Notes: generated by a model from the sequence alone, not told the origin. DNA of 64,000 nucleotides from Bacillus sp. FJAT-45037 (GCF_002797325.1 NZ_KZ454938.1:291322-355321); one strand, 5' to 3'; shown: positions 32,784 through 42,753, numbered from the stretch's first letter. Program-made: numbers and translations.

Positions 32784-35213
32784 TTAGCTTTTTGAATATT
32801 GGGTCGAGCTGATATTCCAGATCTCATTGGCATATTCCATAATGGTATGATCACTTGAGAATTTACCTGAATGGGCAATGTTGGTTGCGCTTTTTTTCAG
32901 CCAAGTTGATTGATCGCGATAGGTTTGATCAATGAGCTGATGTGCTTCTACGTAACTGTCAAAGTCCCTTAAGACAAAATACTCATCATTGTTAAATAGA
33001 AGCGAGTAATAAATGTCTTTAAACTCTACGTCATCTAGAGTGAATGATTGATTGGTGAGTTGGTCAATGACATTACGCAAGCGTTGGTCGCTATTGTAAT
33101 AATCGCGAGCACGGTATTTATTGTTCTGTTGGTATTCAAACACTTCATCTGCCGTGAGACCAAATGTGAAGATATTATCGGGTCCTACCGCGGCTCCGAT
33201 CTCTACATTGGCGCCGTCTTGTGTGCCTATGGTGAGCGCGCCGTTCATCATCAATTTCATATTTCCCGTTCCAGATGCTTCTTTACTTGCGGTCGAAATT
33301 TGTTCACTCACATCAGCTGCTGGAATGATTTTTTCAGCTAGACTAACGTTATAGTTCTCAAGAAAGACGACTTTTAATTTGTCGTTGATTAGAGGGTCGT
33401 TATTAATTTTGTTGGCAACGGTTGTGATTAATTTAATGACATTTTTGGCAAAGTGGTAACCAGGTGCAGCCTTGGCACCAAAAATAAAGGTTCTAGGTGT
33501 GTTATTCATCGTGGGGTTTTCTCTATATAGCTGATAGAGGTGGAGAATGTGAAAGACGTTCAGTAGTTGGCGCTTATAACCGTGTAGTCGTTTGATCTGA
33601 ACATCAAAGATAGAGGTCTCATCGATCAGAATACCGTGCTTTTGGTTAATGTAATTGGCTAATTGTCGCTTATTTTTTAGTTTTACTCGAGCGAGTTCAT
33701 GTTGAACACCAGCATCTCCAACATATTTTAATAGATTAATTAGCTCTTTAGGCTCGTGAATCCAACTCTTTCCGATTGTTTCATTTAATAAATTTGTTAG
33801 CCCAGGATTTGCGTGGAGGAGCCAACGTCTATGTGTGATTCCATTTGTTTTATTGGTAAATCGTTCAGGAAAACATGTGTAAAAGGGCTTCATCACACGA
33901 TTTTTCAAAATATCGGTGTGAAGTTTGGCGACACCATTAATACTGAAGCTTCCGACCATTGCTAAATGTGCCATATGAATCTGGCCGTAGGAGATGATCG
34001 CCATGTCAGAAATTTGATCACGAAGTTCGGGGTGATTAAACCAAATATCTTGGCAAAAGCGCTCGTTAATCTCTTCAATAATTAAATAATGACGAGGAAG
34101 CAGGTCTTTAATCATTTGTTCTGGCCATTTTTCTAACGCTTCACTGAGTGTTGTATGGTTTGTGTAGGCAACGGTTTTTGTTGTTAATTCCCAAGCCGTA
34201 TCCCAACATAATCCTTCCTCATCCATCAGAATACGCATCAACTCCGGAATGACGAGCGTTGGATGTGTGTCGTTAATTTGGAGCGCCATTTTATCTGGGA
34301 GTTGGACAAGGGAATGATTTCCCTTTTTGAATTGCTGTAAAATGCTTTGTAAGCCCGCTGAGACTAAAAAGAATTGTTGTTTAAGTCGTAAAATTTTCCC
34401 TTCATAAGATGAATCATCCGGATAAAGGAATTCAGATATTTTTTCAACTGAACGCGTGTAATCTAAGTAATGATAGTAATCTTTTCCTTGAACCGAATTA
34501 AAGTGGAAGGGATTCGTTGTCGATTCGGCGCTCCATAGTCTCAGGGTGTTGACATTATCGGTCTCATGTCCAACGATCGGCACATCGTACGGTACGGCCA
34601 ACACTCGCTCATAGTCATCGTGAGTAAAGGTGAGCTTTCCATCAATGATTGCCGATTCGACATGCCCGCCAAATCGGACTTCAATTGCTTTTTCAGACCG
34701 TTTAGTCTCCCACATGTAGTCATCTTTTAACCAATAATCAGGCAATTCGACCTGATGACCGTTCACCATTTTTTGCTGAAACAGACCATACTTATAGCGG
34801 ATGCCAATGCCATGACCTGGTAAGTTTAACGAGGTGAGAGAGTCAAGGAAGCACGCAGCCAGTCGACCAAGTCCACCGTTACCAAGACCAGCATCTGCTT
34901 CCTCAGAAAACACTTCCGTCGGTTCGAAATTAAAATCTTTTAACGTATCACAACAGACATCATACCAGCCGTGATTTAATAAATTCGTCTCAAGTAAACG
35001 ACCTAACAAAAATTCCATTGAAAAATAATACATTTGTTTCTCGTCGTTTCCTAAGTGAATCTGTTTCGTACGTTGCCAATTACTATTCACTTCTTTTTTA
35101 ACTAAGAGAGCAATGGCTTGGAAGGCTTCTTTATTTGTTGCTTCCTCAGGCTTCTTGCTAAATGTGGTTAATAGCTTTTCTGTAAACTGCTGTGAAAAGA
35201 TCTCTTTATTCAT
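32784..35213 (-). CDS. glgP: Glycogen phosphorylase
   Basis: PLP enzyme of 809 residues that releases glucose 1-phosphate from the ends of glycogen. The diagnostic PLP-site segment EASGTGNMKLMMNGA and the nearby GTQDGANVEI are present; near the N-terminus EADAGLGNGGLGRLAACF and YFSMEFLLGR are conserved. The start chosen is ATG 35213, which gives the short N-terminus seen in Bacillus; the frame is open to 35246. It overlaps the glgA stop by eight bases, so translation is coupled. It is the last gene of glgCDAP. Confidence 0.97.
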   Translation of the reverse strand: MNKEIFSQQFTEKLLTTFSKKPEEATNKEAFQAIALLVKKEVNSNWQRTKQIHLGNDEKQMYYFSMEFLLGRLLETNLLNHGWYDVCCDTLKDFNFEPTEVFSEEADAGLGNGGLGRLAACFLDSLTSLNLPGHGIGIRYKYGLFQQKMVNGHQVELPDYWLKDDYMWETKRSEKAIEVRFGGHVESAIIDGKLTFTHDDYERVLAVPYDVPIVGHETDNVNTLRLWSAESTTNPFHFNSVQGKDYYHYLDYTRSVEKISEFLYPDDSSYEGKILRLKQQFFLVSAGLQSILQQFKKGNHSLVQLPDKMALQINDTHPTLVIPELMRILMDEEGLCWDTAWELTTKTVAYTNHTTLSEALEKWPEQMIKDLLPRHYLIIEEINERFCQDIWFNHPELRDQISDMAIISYGQIHMAHLAMVGSFSINGVAKLHTDILKNRVMKPFYTCFPERFTNKTNGITHRRWLLHANPGLTNLLNETIGKSWIHEPKELINLLKYVGDAGVQHELARVKLKNKRQLANYINQKHGILIDETSIFDVQIKRLHGYKRQLLNVFHILHLYQLYRENPTMNNTPRTFIFGAKAAPGYHFAKNVIKLITTVANKINNDPLINDKLKVVFLENYNVSLAEKIIPAADVSEQISTASKEASGTGNMKLMMNGALTIGTQDGANVEIGAAVGPDNIFTFGLTADEVFEYQQNNKYRARDYYNSDQRLRNVIDQLTNQSFTLDDVEFKDIYYSLLFNNDEYFVLRDFDSYVEAHQLIDQTYRDQSTWLKKSATNIAHSGKFSSDHTIMEYANEIWNISSTQYSKS

Positions 35214-36645
35214 TGGGTTGATCCCACGCTCCTTTTGTTCGTACATTCTGATAGACTTGCTCGTACGCTTTGGCTGAGGTGTCCCAGTTGTAGTGGCATT
35301 GATAGATGTTGGACTGGAGCTGGTTCCATAAATCCTCTTGGCGGTACAACCATAATCCGCGACGTACAGTATATAAAAAGTCGTCTTTATTGTAATTCGT
35401 GAAACTTAAGCCATTTCCTTCTTCTGTAAATTCATTAAAAGAAGAAATGGTATCTTTTAGACCGCCTGTTTCACGAACAATCGGTACGGTTTCATAGCGG
35501 AGAGCAATCAATTGACTTAATCCACACGGCTCAAAGCGTGAAGGCATGAGGAAAAAGTCAGATGCCGCATAAATGAAGCTAGCGAGCTCTTCGCTAAAGC
35601 CTTTGTAAAAAGCGACACGCCCAGCGTACTCATGGGCAAGTGAAGCAAACGTGTCCTCAAAATGTTTATCACCAGAACCAAGCACAACAAGTTGGACATC
35701 TTCTGCTTGCAACAAGTCACCGATGGTATCAATGACTAAGGATAAGCCTTTTTCTTCGACCAACCTTGAAACAATTGAAAGGAGTGGAGTATGCTCATGA
35801 ACATCTAGGCCTAGTCTTTCTTGCAAGAGTTTTTTGTTCTCTCGCTTTCGCTCAGGCTGATGGTGATATGTAACAGGGAGCTGGAGGTCCGTGGCTGGAT
35901 TGTACATATGGTCATCTAACCCGTTAATAATTCCTGTTACTTCATGACGCCTCATCCAAAGCAAAGAATTGAGCCCTTCTCCAAATGCTCGTTCTTGGAT
36001 CTCTCTGGCATACGTTGGACTGACCGTTGTAATTGAATCCGCGTGTACGATGCCCGCTTTCATAAAGTTAATAGCATTATTATGATCTAATCCAATCTGA
36101 TGTTCTTTCTCGAGATGAAGCAACTCGTCAAAAACAGAATGTGGAAACACCCCTTGATAACGCAGATTATGAATGGTATAAATTGTTTTTGGCACGATCT
36201 CACCACTACGAGCTCTGATGTAAGCAGGGATGAGACCTGTTTGCCAATCGTGACAGTGAAGAACGTCTGGTGTAAGATCCAATCGTTCGATCGCTTCAAG
36301 GACTGCATGAGTGAAGAAAATAAATCGTTCGGCATCATCAGCTTGACCGTAGAAAGGCTGACGATCAAAATAGTAGTCGTTTTCAATAAAATAATAGGTT
36401 ACATCATTTTGTTGATAAGACAGCACAGCACAATGTTGGTTACGCCATGTGACAGAAACTGAGAAGGTATCCATCCTCTGCAATTGCTCGTAAACAGAAG
36501 AAGGCATGGCATGGAACTTTGGTAAGAAGACCGTCACTTTATGTCCGAGTTTAGCAATAGCCTGAGGGAGAGAGCCGAGCACATCTGCAAGCCCTCCTGT
36601 TTTAAAAAATGGGGTGCATTCTGTTGCAACCATGACAACATTCAT
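35206..36645 (-). CDS. glgA: Glycogen synthase (ADP-glucose type)
   Basis: GT5 glucosyltransferase of 479 residues that extends glycogen from ADP-glucose. The N-terminal ADP-glucose site KTGGLADVLGSLP, the middle HCHDWQTGLIP and the C-terminal SRFEPCGLSQLIALRYET with VRETGGLKDT are all canonical. The start is ATG 36645, downstream of AAAGGAG; GTG 36657 overlaps the ribosome site. It lies 21 bases after glgD and overlaps glgP. Confidence 0.97.
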   Translation of the reverse strand: MNVVMVATECTPFFKTGGLADVLGSLPQAIAKLGHKVTVFLPKFHAMPSSVYEQLQRMDTFSVSVTWRNQHCAVLSYQQNDVTYYFIENDYYFDRQPFYGQADDAERFIFFTHAVLEAIERLDLTPDVLHCHDWQTGLIPAYIRARSGEIVPKTIYTIHNLRYQGVFPHSVFDELLHLEKEHQIGLDHNNAINFMKAGIVHADSITTVSPTYAREIQERAFGEGLNSLLWMRRHEVTGIINGLDDHMYNPATDLQLPVTYHHQPERKRENKKLLQERLGLDVHEHTPLLSIVSRLVEEKGLSLVIDTIGDLLQAEDVQLVVLGSGDKHFEDTFASLAHEYAGRVAFYKGFSEELASFIYAASDFFLMPSRFEPCGLSQLIALRYETVPIVRETGGLKDTISSFNEFTEEGNGLSFTNYNKDDFLYTVRRGLWLYRQEDLWNQLQSNIYQCHYNWDTSAKAYEQVYQNVRTKGAWDQPNE

Positions 36646-36666
36646 AGGATGATTCACTCCTTTTGT

Positions 36667-37773
36667 TTAGATCACTCTTCGTTTGGCTACAACATAAGGC
36701 TGCTCGGTCGCTCCAATTAATGTTTGATTTGGGGTTAAGGTAATATCTTTGTCAAGAATGACGTTTCGTAATACAGTCCCACTTGAGATAACACAGCGCT
36801 GCATGATGATCGAATTTTCAATGACGGCACCAGGCTCTACTTTAACCCCGCGGAACAAAATACTGTTCTCAACTTGTCCTTCAATCGTGCAACCGTTAGC
36901 GAGCAACGAATTAGAGACATGAGAACCCTCCTTATAAACAGTAGGTGGTTCATTTTTAATTTTCGTTAAGAGCGGTTTTTCGCGGAGAAATAAGCCCTCA
37001 AATTTCTTATGATCGAGTAAGTGCATGCTATGTTGATAATACGAGGCCAAAGAATCAATCACCGCTAAATAGCCGTCATATGCATACGTTGAAATTTTTA
37101 GAGTATCCGCATGTTCCATAATTCCCTCTTCGAAAAGAAAGGATTTATGTCTTGATATGCAGGAGTCAACAACATCAAGCAAGAGTGATTTTTTAATAAT
37201 AAACATGTTCATGTAGTGATTAGGATTATGTGGATCGTTCATCAAACTTGTCGCACGTCCATATCCATCAATCTCTAATTTCATTGAAAAGGGATTCGCC
37301 CCGAGTGAGTTTGAATTTGGATGATAGACAGCCGTGACGTCTGCATCTGTTTTTAAGTGGTGGTCGAATACTTTTTTAAAATCAATCGTACATACATGCT
37401 GACTTCCTGTAATTAATACATGATCAGCTTGACCACGGTTGAAGAAGTCACGATTATTATGGAAATGTTGCAATTCACCCTTAGAGATGTCGGTTGGGTC
37501 ATTCCAATCAGGAGGTAAAATAAAAAGTCCCCCTTTTAAATGACCCAATTCCCAGTCCTTCCCTGTACCTAAATGGTCCATTAAAGATCGATATTTTCTT
37601 CTTGTAAAAACAGAGATTTCATTCAAATTGGCATGGACCATATTCGAGAGAACAAAATCAATTAACCGATAACGTCCTCCAAAAGGAACTGCAGCCCCGC
37701 AACGAAAATAAGTCAGTTCACCTAATAAGTCCTGTTCTGCATCTAAATTAATTACACCCATTAATTTGTCCAA
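36667..37773 (-). CDS. glgD: Glucose-1-phosphate adenylyltransferase regulatory subunit GlgD
   Basis: Protein of 368 residues, homologous to GlgC but diverged at the catalytic loop, as is normal for GlgD, which modulates GlgC in Bacillus. The N-terminal VPFGGRYRLIDFVLSNMV is conserved, but the GlgC-type GGxGxRL loop is missing. The C-terminal left-handed helix repeats (ENSILFRGVKVEPGAVIENS) are present. The start is TTG 37773 with AGGAGGG upstream; the ATG at 37761 is the alternative. It lies 16 bases after glgC. Confidence 0.94.
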   Translation of the reverse strand: MDKLMGVINLDAEQDLLGELTYFRCGAAVPFGGRYRLIDFVLSNMVHANLNEISVFTRRKYRSLMDHLGTGKDWELGHLKGGLFILPPDWNDPTDISKGELQHFHNNRDFFNRGQADHVLITGSQHVCTIDFKKVFDHHLKTDADVTAVYHPNSNSLGANPFSMKLEIDGYGRATSLMNDPHNPNHYMNMFIIKKSLLLDVVDSCISRHKSFLFEEGIMEHADTLKISTYAYDGYLAVIDSLASYYQHSMHLLDHKKFEGLFLREKPLLTKIKNEPPTVYKEGSHVSNSLLANGCTIEGQVENSILFRGVKVEPGAVIENSIIMQRCVISSGTVLRNVILDKDITLTPNQTLIGATEQPYVVAKRRVI

Positions 37774-37789
37774 TCGAAAAACACCCTCC

Positions 37790-38947
37790 TTACGTTAACA
37801 GTGTTAACGCCTCTAATTTTGTTTCGTGATCGATGACTAAAATTTCATCTTTAGTTGAAAGAATGCTCGCTCCATCAGGAATCGTCGTTCCTTCAGTAAC
37901 AATTACATTCTTTAGTTTGACGCGGGAACCTATCGTGACATTCGGCATTAAAATCGTTCCCTCAATTGTACTGTCAGTGCCTACCTTTACCCCGTGGAAG
38001 AGAATTGATCGATCGATCGAGCCGTAAATCACACAACCTTCGTTAATAAAGGATTGATTAACATGTGCTTGTTTGGCTAAATATTGGGGCGGTTCATTCG
38101 GATTAGCTGAATAAATTCTCCATCCATCTTCGTTTAAACAAAATGGCGAGTTTGTTTCTAGTAAGTCCATGCTTGCTTCCCAGTAGCTCTGAACTGTCCC
38201 CACATCACGCCAGTAATCATTAAAAGGATAGGCAACCATGCGACGCTGATCATCTAGCATGGCAGGAATGATATTTTTTCCGAAGTCATGAGCAGAATCA
38301 AGGTTTTTGGCATCGTCTATTAAATACTGCTTTAAGTGAGCCCATGTAAATAAGTACACACCCATCGAGGCAAGATTGTTTTTAGGTCGATCAGGTTTTT
38401 CTTCAAATTCATTAATGACTTGATTACTATCTGTATTCATAATGCCAAATCGACTCGCTTCCTCCCAAGGCACAGGAATAACGGAGATTGTTACATCAGC
38501 TTGTTTTTCTTTGTGGTATTGAAGCATCTTGTTGTAATCCATTTTGTAAATATGATCTCCAGATAAGATCAGGACATATTCTGGTTCATATTGTTCGATA
38601 AAAGCAATATTTTGATATATGGCATCTGCGGTTCCTAAATACCATGAGCCACCTGCCTTTTCAACAAATGGGGGAAGGGATGTCAGTCCACCTTGTCTAT
38701 GATCTAGTCCCCATGGAGTGCCGATCCCAAGATGGGCATTGAGCGCGAGGGGTTCATATTGAGTTAAAACACCAACCGTATCAATTCCTGAATTAGTGCA
38801 GTTGCTTAAAGGGAAATCAATAATTCTATATTTCCCGCCAAAATAAACTGCAGGCTTCGCTAACTTCTTCGTTAATAATCCAAGTCGTTTTCCTTCTCCA
38901 CCCGCTAAGAGCATGGCAACGCATTCCTTTTTTTTCATTGTCATCAT
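37790..38947 (-). CDS. glgC: Glucose-1-phosphate adenylyltransferase
   Basis: ADP-glucose pyrophosphorylase of 385 residues that makes the glycogen precursor from glucose 1-phosphate and ATP. The nucleotide loop [20 protein letters not shown] is intact, as are the metal region [10 protein letters not shown] and EEKPDRPKN. The frame is open to TTG 38968, but ATG 38947 is placed after GTGAGG and fits the family N-terminus. It is the first gene of the operon. The glgB branching-enzyme gene that precedes glgC in B. subtilis is absent, the next gene upstream being on the other strand. Confidence 0.96.
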   Translation of the reverse strand: MMTMKKKECVAMLLAGGEGKRLGLLTKKLAKPAVYFGGKYRIIDFPLSNCTNSGIDTVGVLTQYEPLALNAHLGIGTPWGLDHRQGGLTSLPPFVEKAGGSWYLGTADAIYQNIAFIEQYEPEYVLILSGDHIYKMDYNKMLQYHKEKQADVTISVIPVPWEEASRFGIMNTDSNQVINEFEEKPDRPKNNLASMGVYLFTWAHLKQYLIDDAKNLDSAHDFGKNIIPAMLDDQRRMVAYPFNDYWRDVGTVQSYWEASMDLLETNSPFCLNEDGWRIYSANPNEPPQYLAKQAHVNQSFINEGCVIYGSIDRSILFHGVKVGTDSTIEGTILMPNVTIGSRVKLKNVIVTEGTTIPDGASILSTKDEILVIDHETKLEALTLLT

Positions 38948-39031
38948 CACAGCCTCACTTTCCTTCAATCAATTAAGTTGGCTTCCTTGTCCTAAAATAG
39001 ACAAACAATAAAACGATCTTTCTCATCTCTA

Positions 39032-39037
39032 TGTCAA
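39032..39037 (-). promoter_or_regulatory. Possible promoter element of the glg operon
   Basis: TTGACA on the minus strand lies about 85 bases before glgC, but no good -10 follows. GAATAGT and CATAGAGA around the same spot form an imperfect SigE-like pair with a 15-base spacer; B. subtilis glg is SigE-dependent. Neither assignment is firm. Confidence 0.25.
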
Positions 39038-39205
39038 TACAAGCGGTTACTATTCCTATCAAGGTGAAATATTTTCAAAAAGATGAAATGGGAAAAATGC
39101 ATTACTTTAGTAGCTATTTCATAGAAAGGTCAAAAAAAATCAACACAAACAAGATCTTTTGTACTAAAATATAAATAAATCTATTGGACTAGGGTGAGGC
39201 TCTCG

Positions 39206-39907
39206 ATGAGTGAGATTACGCCGCATTATGATAAAGAATGTACCTGTATGTTATGTGAGAACAGATATACAACGAAGAAACTACGCACGCGCTTTATCAA
39301 AGTGGAGAAGATTCATAGTGATTACTACACTGAATATAAAGACCTAGATATAAATCCAAGTTATTATGAAGTGGCTGTCTGCCCGCATTGTGGATTCGCT
39401 TCTTCAGAAATGTTCTCTCCGCATTTTCCAGCGGGAACTCTTGATGCAATTAGAGAGAAGCTTGGCCAATGGAAGAGTCAAGACTTTGGTGGGGAACGGA
39501 CTAGAACAGATGCGATACGGACAATGAAGCTCGGGTTGATCTCAGCTTCCTTAAAAAAAGAAAAGCATGTTGTCGTTGCTGGTCTGTGTTTACGCTTAGC
39601 TTGGTTATACAGAGGACTAGAAATTAAAGAAGAACAAGAAGAACAGCGTTTCTTGTTCCAAGCATTAAAAAGTTATAAAGCTTCCTATGAAGAGGGCGAT
39701 TATCTAGGAACTCAGATGTCGGATATGCGCATTCTCTATTTAATAGCAGAACTATCAAGACAACTTGGATATGCAGCGGATGCGGTTCGCTGTTTTAGTG
39801 AAGTTATTCAACATAAGAATCGAGCAACAGAACCGAAGCTTGTCGAAATGGCAAGAGAACAATGGTACATCTTGCGTCAAGACATCAAAGAAGTAGGCAA
39901 CATATAA
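39206..39907 (+). CDS. DUF2225 protein
   Basis: Protein of 233 residues. Two cysteine pairs, CTCMLC near the N-terminus and CPHCGF at about residue 63, probably bind one zinc ion. The C-terminal two thirds is helical and TPR-like (AGLCLRLAWLYRGLEI, YAADAVRCFSEVIQH). This is the DUF2225 family, widespread in Firmicutes and of unknown function. The start is ATG 39206 after AGGGTGAGG. It is followed after 50 bases by the CheX-like gene and may be co-transcribed with it. Confidence 0.88.
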   Translation: MSEITPHYDKECTCMLCENRYTTKKLRTRFIKVEKIHSDYYTEYKDLDINPSYYEVAVCPHCGFASSEMFSPHFPAGTLDAIREKLGQWKSQDFGGERTRTDAIRTMKLGLISASLKKEKHVVVAGLCLRLAWLYRGLEIKEEQEEQRFLFQALKSYKASYEEGDYLGTQMSDMRILYLIAELSRQLGYAADAVRCFSEVIQHKNRATEPKLVEMAREQWYILRQDIKEVGNI

Positions 39908-39957
39908 GGTCGAATCGATAACAAAGCATACGGAGTATTAGAAAGGGGTCTTACGTT

Positions 39958-40437
39958 TTGAATGTACAACATGTCAACGCTATCTGTCGGGCAACAAAAG
40001 GAATATTATCCTCTCATTTAGGGGTGGAGGTAGAAGCACTAAAGCCATCAGTTGGAAAGGGATCTGTTCCTTCAAATGATATCTCTGTCATCCTTGGAGT
40101 TAAGGGAGATCTTAAAGGTCAAATTATTTGCACCTTTTCAAGCGAGACATCCTTAAAGATTGTGAGCGCAATGATGGGCGGCATGCAGATTGATCAATTA
40201 GATGAGATGGGCTGGAGTGCTGTTCAGGAGTTCGGAAACTGGGTAGCAGGCACGACAGCGACAGAGCTTTCGAAAGAGGCTTGCATCATCGACGTAACCC
40301 CACCTGTCATTAATGAGGGAGAATCTAAGTTTCATTCAAGCTTTCCTTATATAACGGTACCACTTGGTAGTTCAATTGGGGAAATTAATGTTCATATTTC
40401 AGTAAGTGATGATTCATTAAAAAGACCTGCGATGTAG
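39958..40437 (+). CDS. CheX-like chemotaxis phosphatase-family protein
   Basis: Protein of 159 residues with the CheC/CheX/FliY fold. The catalytic Glu-x2-Asn motif of CheY-P phosphatases appears as EFGN in AVQEFGNWVAG. The N-terminal VNAICRATKGILSSHLG and the C-terminal ITVPLGSSIGEINVHIS are typical. CheX dephosphorylates CheY-P; a stand-alone CheX domain outside a che operon may serve another response regulator. The TTG start at 39958 has AAAGGGG upstream. The terminator hairpin overlaps the stop codon. Confidence 0.85.
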   Translation: MNVQHVNAICRATKGILSSHLGVEVEALKPSVGKGSVPSNDISVILGVKGDLKGQIICTFSSETSLKIVSAMMGGMQIDQLDEMGWSAVQEFGNWVAGTTATELSKEACIIDVTPPVINEGESKFHSSFPYITVPLGSSIGEINVHISVSDDSLKRPAM

Positions 40438-40449
40438 CAGGTTTTTTTT
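40421..40449 (+). terminator. Terminator overlapping the end of the CheX-like gene
   Basis: AAAAAGACCTGC pairs with GCAGGTTTTTTT around GATGTA. The TAG stop codon at 40435-40437 lies in the loop and first stem base. Confidence 0.85.
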
Positions 40450-40560
40450 CGTGATTTTACGAAGTTAAGATACTATTTTCATGAGTGATTGTCAAAAGAG
40501 TGTTCAAAACGACAAAAAACGGGTAAACTCATGGTTGTTAGGGTAAAGGAGATGATTGGA

Positions 40561-42102
40561 ATGTCAGAAATTGATGTGTCAAAATTTGAGAAAAAAATGA
40601 CTATTCGTAACATCGAAGAACGTGACTTCGATGCGATCATAAAAATGCAAAAACTATGTTTTCCTGATATGGAGCCTTGGGAAAGAGGCCATCTTCAAAG
40701 TCATATTAATATTTTTCCAGAAGGCCAATTTTGTGTAGAATATGATGGAGAAATTATCGGCTCATGCTCTAGTTTAATTATTAACTTCGATGAATATGAT
40801 GATCAACATACATGGGATGAGATTACAGATAATGGATACATTACAAACCATGACTCAGAAGGATACAACCTATACGGAATTGAAGTCATGGTTCATCCAG
40901 AATATCGCCGTATGAAGATTGGTAGACGATTGTATGAAGCAAGGAAAGATTTAGCACGTGAGCTAAACTTAAAAAGTATGATCATTGGTGGGCGTATTCC
41001 GAACTATCATAATCACGCCAAAGAATTAACACCACGTCAATTTGTAGAAGAAGTGACGATGCATAATATTTATGATCCGGTTTTAACTTTCCAAGTAATG
41101 AACGGGTTTACGCTTAAGCGTATTAATCAGAATTATTTAGAAGATGATAAGGCATCCATGCGATATGCGACACTGATGGAGTGGAATAATATTGACTACC
41201 TTCCAAAGAGTCCAAAGCGTCAATTTAAAACGTCTTTCCCTGTTCGAATTACAACTATTCAGTATGAGATGAAGAAAATTTCATCTTTTGAAGATTTTGC
41301 AGTTCAATGTGAGTATTACACGGACGTTGCAGCAAGCTATCAATCCGACTTTGCCGTATTTCCTGAGATCTTCACGTTACAGCTTCTCTCATTTTTACCA
41401 GAGAAAAGTCCAAGTCGTGCGATTCGTCGTTTGACAGAGTTTACGGAAGATTATATTGAGCTATTCACCATGCTTGCTGTGAAGTACAATGTGAACATTA
41501 TTGGTGGATCTCATTTTGTTGAAGAAGAAGGCAAGATTTATAATATTGCTTATTTATTCCGCCGAGATGGTACGATTGAAAAGCAATACAAGCTTCACAT
41601 CACACCCAATGAACGTAAATTCTGGGGCATTACTGGTGGCGATCGTGTCAATGTTTTTGATACCGATTGTGGTAAAATTGCGATCCAAATTTGTTATGAC
41701 ATTGAATTCCCAGAGCTTGCTAGAATTGCTGTAGATAAAGGAGCAAATATTATTTTCACTCCTTTCTGTACAGATGACCGCCAAGGGTATCTGCGCGTAC
41801 GTTACTGTTCGCAAGCACGTGCGATTGAGAACCAGGTATATACTGTTCTCTCAGGAACGGTTGGAAATTTATCCGATGTAGAAAACATGGATATTCAGTA
41901 TGCTCAATCAGGCATTTTTAGTCCATCTGACTTTTCATTTGCTCGTGATGGTGTGGTTGGTGAATGTAACCCTAACATTGAAACAGTCGTTGTCGGAGAT
42001 GTTGATTTAGAAATTTTACGTCGTCATCGTCGTACTGGTAGTGTGAATCAACTTCGCGATCGAAGACACGATGTGTATAAAATTGTTTATAAGCAAGACT
42101 AG
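40561..42102 (+). CDS. yhcX: GNAT acetyltransferase - carbon-nitrogen hydrolase fusion (YhcX-like)
   Basis: Two-domain protein of 513 residues. The N-terminal GNAT domain (about 12-200) has the acetyl-CoA loop VMVHPEYRRMKIGRRLYEARK. The C-terminal nitrilase-superfamily domain (about 220-490) has the catalytic triad Glu in VFPEIFTL, Lys in YKLHITPNE and Cys in IQICYDIEFPEL. The pair resembles B. subtilis YhcX. The hydrolase may cleave an amide and the GNAT part acetylate or recognise an amine, but neither substrate is known. The start is ATG 40561 with AAAGGAGATG upstream; the longer frame has no ribosome site. Confidence 0.92.
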   Translation: MSEIDVSKFEKKMTIRNIEERDFDAIIKMQKLCFPDMEPWERGHLQSHINIFPEGQFCVEYDGEIIGSCSSLIINFDEYDDQHTWDEITDNGYITNHDSEGYNLYGIEVMVHPEYRRMKIGRRLYEARKDLARELNLKSMIIGGRIPNYHNHAKELTPRQFVEEVTMHNIYDPVLTFQVMNGFTLKRINQNYLEDDKASMRYATLMEWNNIDYLPKSPKRQFKTSFPVRITTIQYEMKKISSFEDFAVQCEYYTDVAASYQSDFAVFPEIFTLQLLSFLPEKSPSRAIRRLTEFTEDYIELFTMLAVKYNVNIIGGSHFVEEEGKIYNIAYLFRRDGTIEKQYKLHITPNERKFWGITGGDRVNVFDTDCGKIAIQICYDIEFPELARIAVDKGANIIFTPFCTDDRQGYLRVRYCSQARAIENQVYTVLSGTVGNLSDVENMDIQYAQSGIFSPSDFSFARDGVVGECNPNIETVVVGDVDLEILRRHRRTGSVNQLRDRRHDVYKIVYKQD

Positions 42103-42103
42103 T

Positions 42104-42136
42104 AAAAGATGCGTGAGTCCTCACGCATCTTTTTTT
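42104..42136 (+). terminator. Intrinsic terminator after the yhcX-like gene
   Basis: AAAAGATGCGTGA pairs perfectly with TCACGCATCTTTT around GTCC and is followed by a T-run. Confidence 0.9.
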
Positions 42137-42199
42137 GTCGTCAAGGTTTAGGTCCACTTCATATCGGAGATGCTGTTGAGAGTGATAGGGGGGAGTGAA

Positions 42200-42727
42200 A
42201 TGATCCTTGAAAGGTTGCGCGGTGTCAACATAGGGATATTTGTAATGGCCTTATTTTTTTTAATCGGATCGTTTGTTGTTGTTGTCAGTTTTTTGTTCGT
42301 TGAAAATGAGAACGTGATAACCGATTGGAAGATGACAGTCGTTGGGATAAATGAAGTTTACCAAACTGGACAAATCATTGATATCCATGTTTTTTTAGAA
42401 GATGAGTCGAATGAATCAATAGAGAATGCAGATGTCTCATTAGTGCTCGATCGACCAGAGACTGTGCATCATTTAACGAAAGTTATGCATCGATTAGAAG
42501 ACGGTTTGTATGAAGCTGAAGCGATTCTTTCTGTGCCTGGGATTTGGATTGGTATGGTTGAGGCCAGCCGGGGGAAAGATGTGTACCGGAATCAATTTCT
42601 CTTAAAAGTGGAAGGGTCTGTGATTGGTGAACCAAGTCGAGATCCAGCTGATCATTTTTCACTCGATCAGTATCTACCAGATGACGTTCAACAAAAGGTT
42701 GAATCGTATGAAAGCTTTGATCGTTAA
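42200..42727 (+). CDS. Membrane-anchored YtkA-like/FixH-like protein
   Basis: Protein of 175 residues. One N-terminal membrane helix (about 11-34, preceded by RLRGVN) anchors an extracellular immunoglobulin-like domain. The domain (about 50-135: VYQTGQIIDIHVFL, VSLVLDRPE, MHRLEDGLYEAEAIL, GIWIGMVEA) matches the YtkA-like pattern of the FixH superfamily, often linked to metal or redox-protein assembly. No cytochrome or copper gene is adjacent, so the role is open. The start is ATG 42200 after GGGGGGAGTG. Confidence 0.8.
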   Translation: MILERLRGVNIGIFVMALFFLIGSFVVVVSFLFVENENVITDWKMTVVGINEVYQTGQIIDIHVFLEDESNESIENADVSLVLDRPETVHHLTKVMHRLEDGLYEAEAILSVPGIWIGMVEASRGKDVYRNQFLLKVEGSVIGEPSRDPADHFSLDQYLPDDVQQKVESYESFDR

Positions 42728-42753
42728 TTCTTTTCAAATACCTGAAGCAAAGG

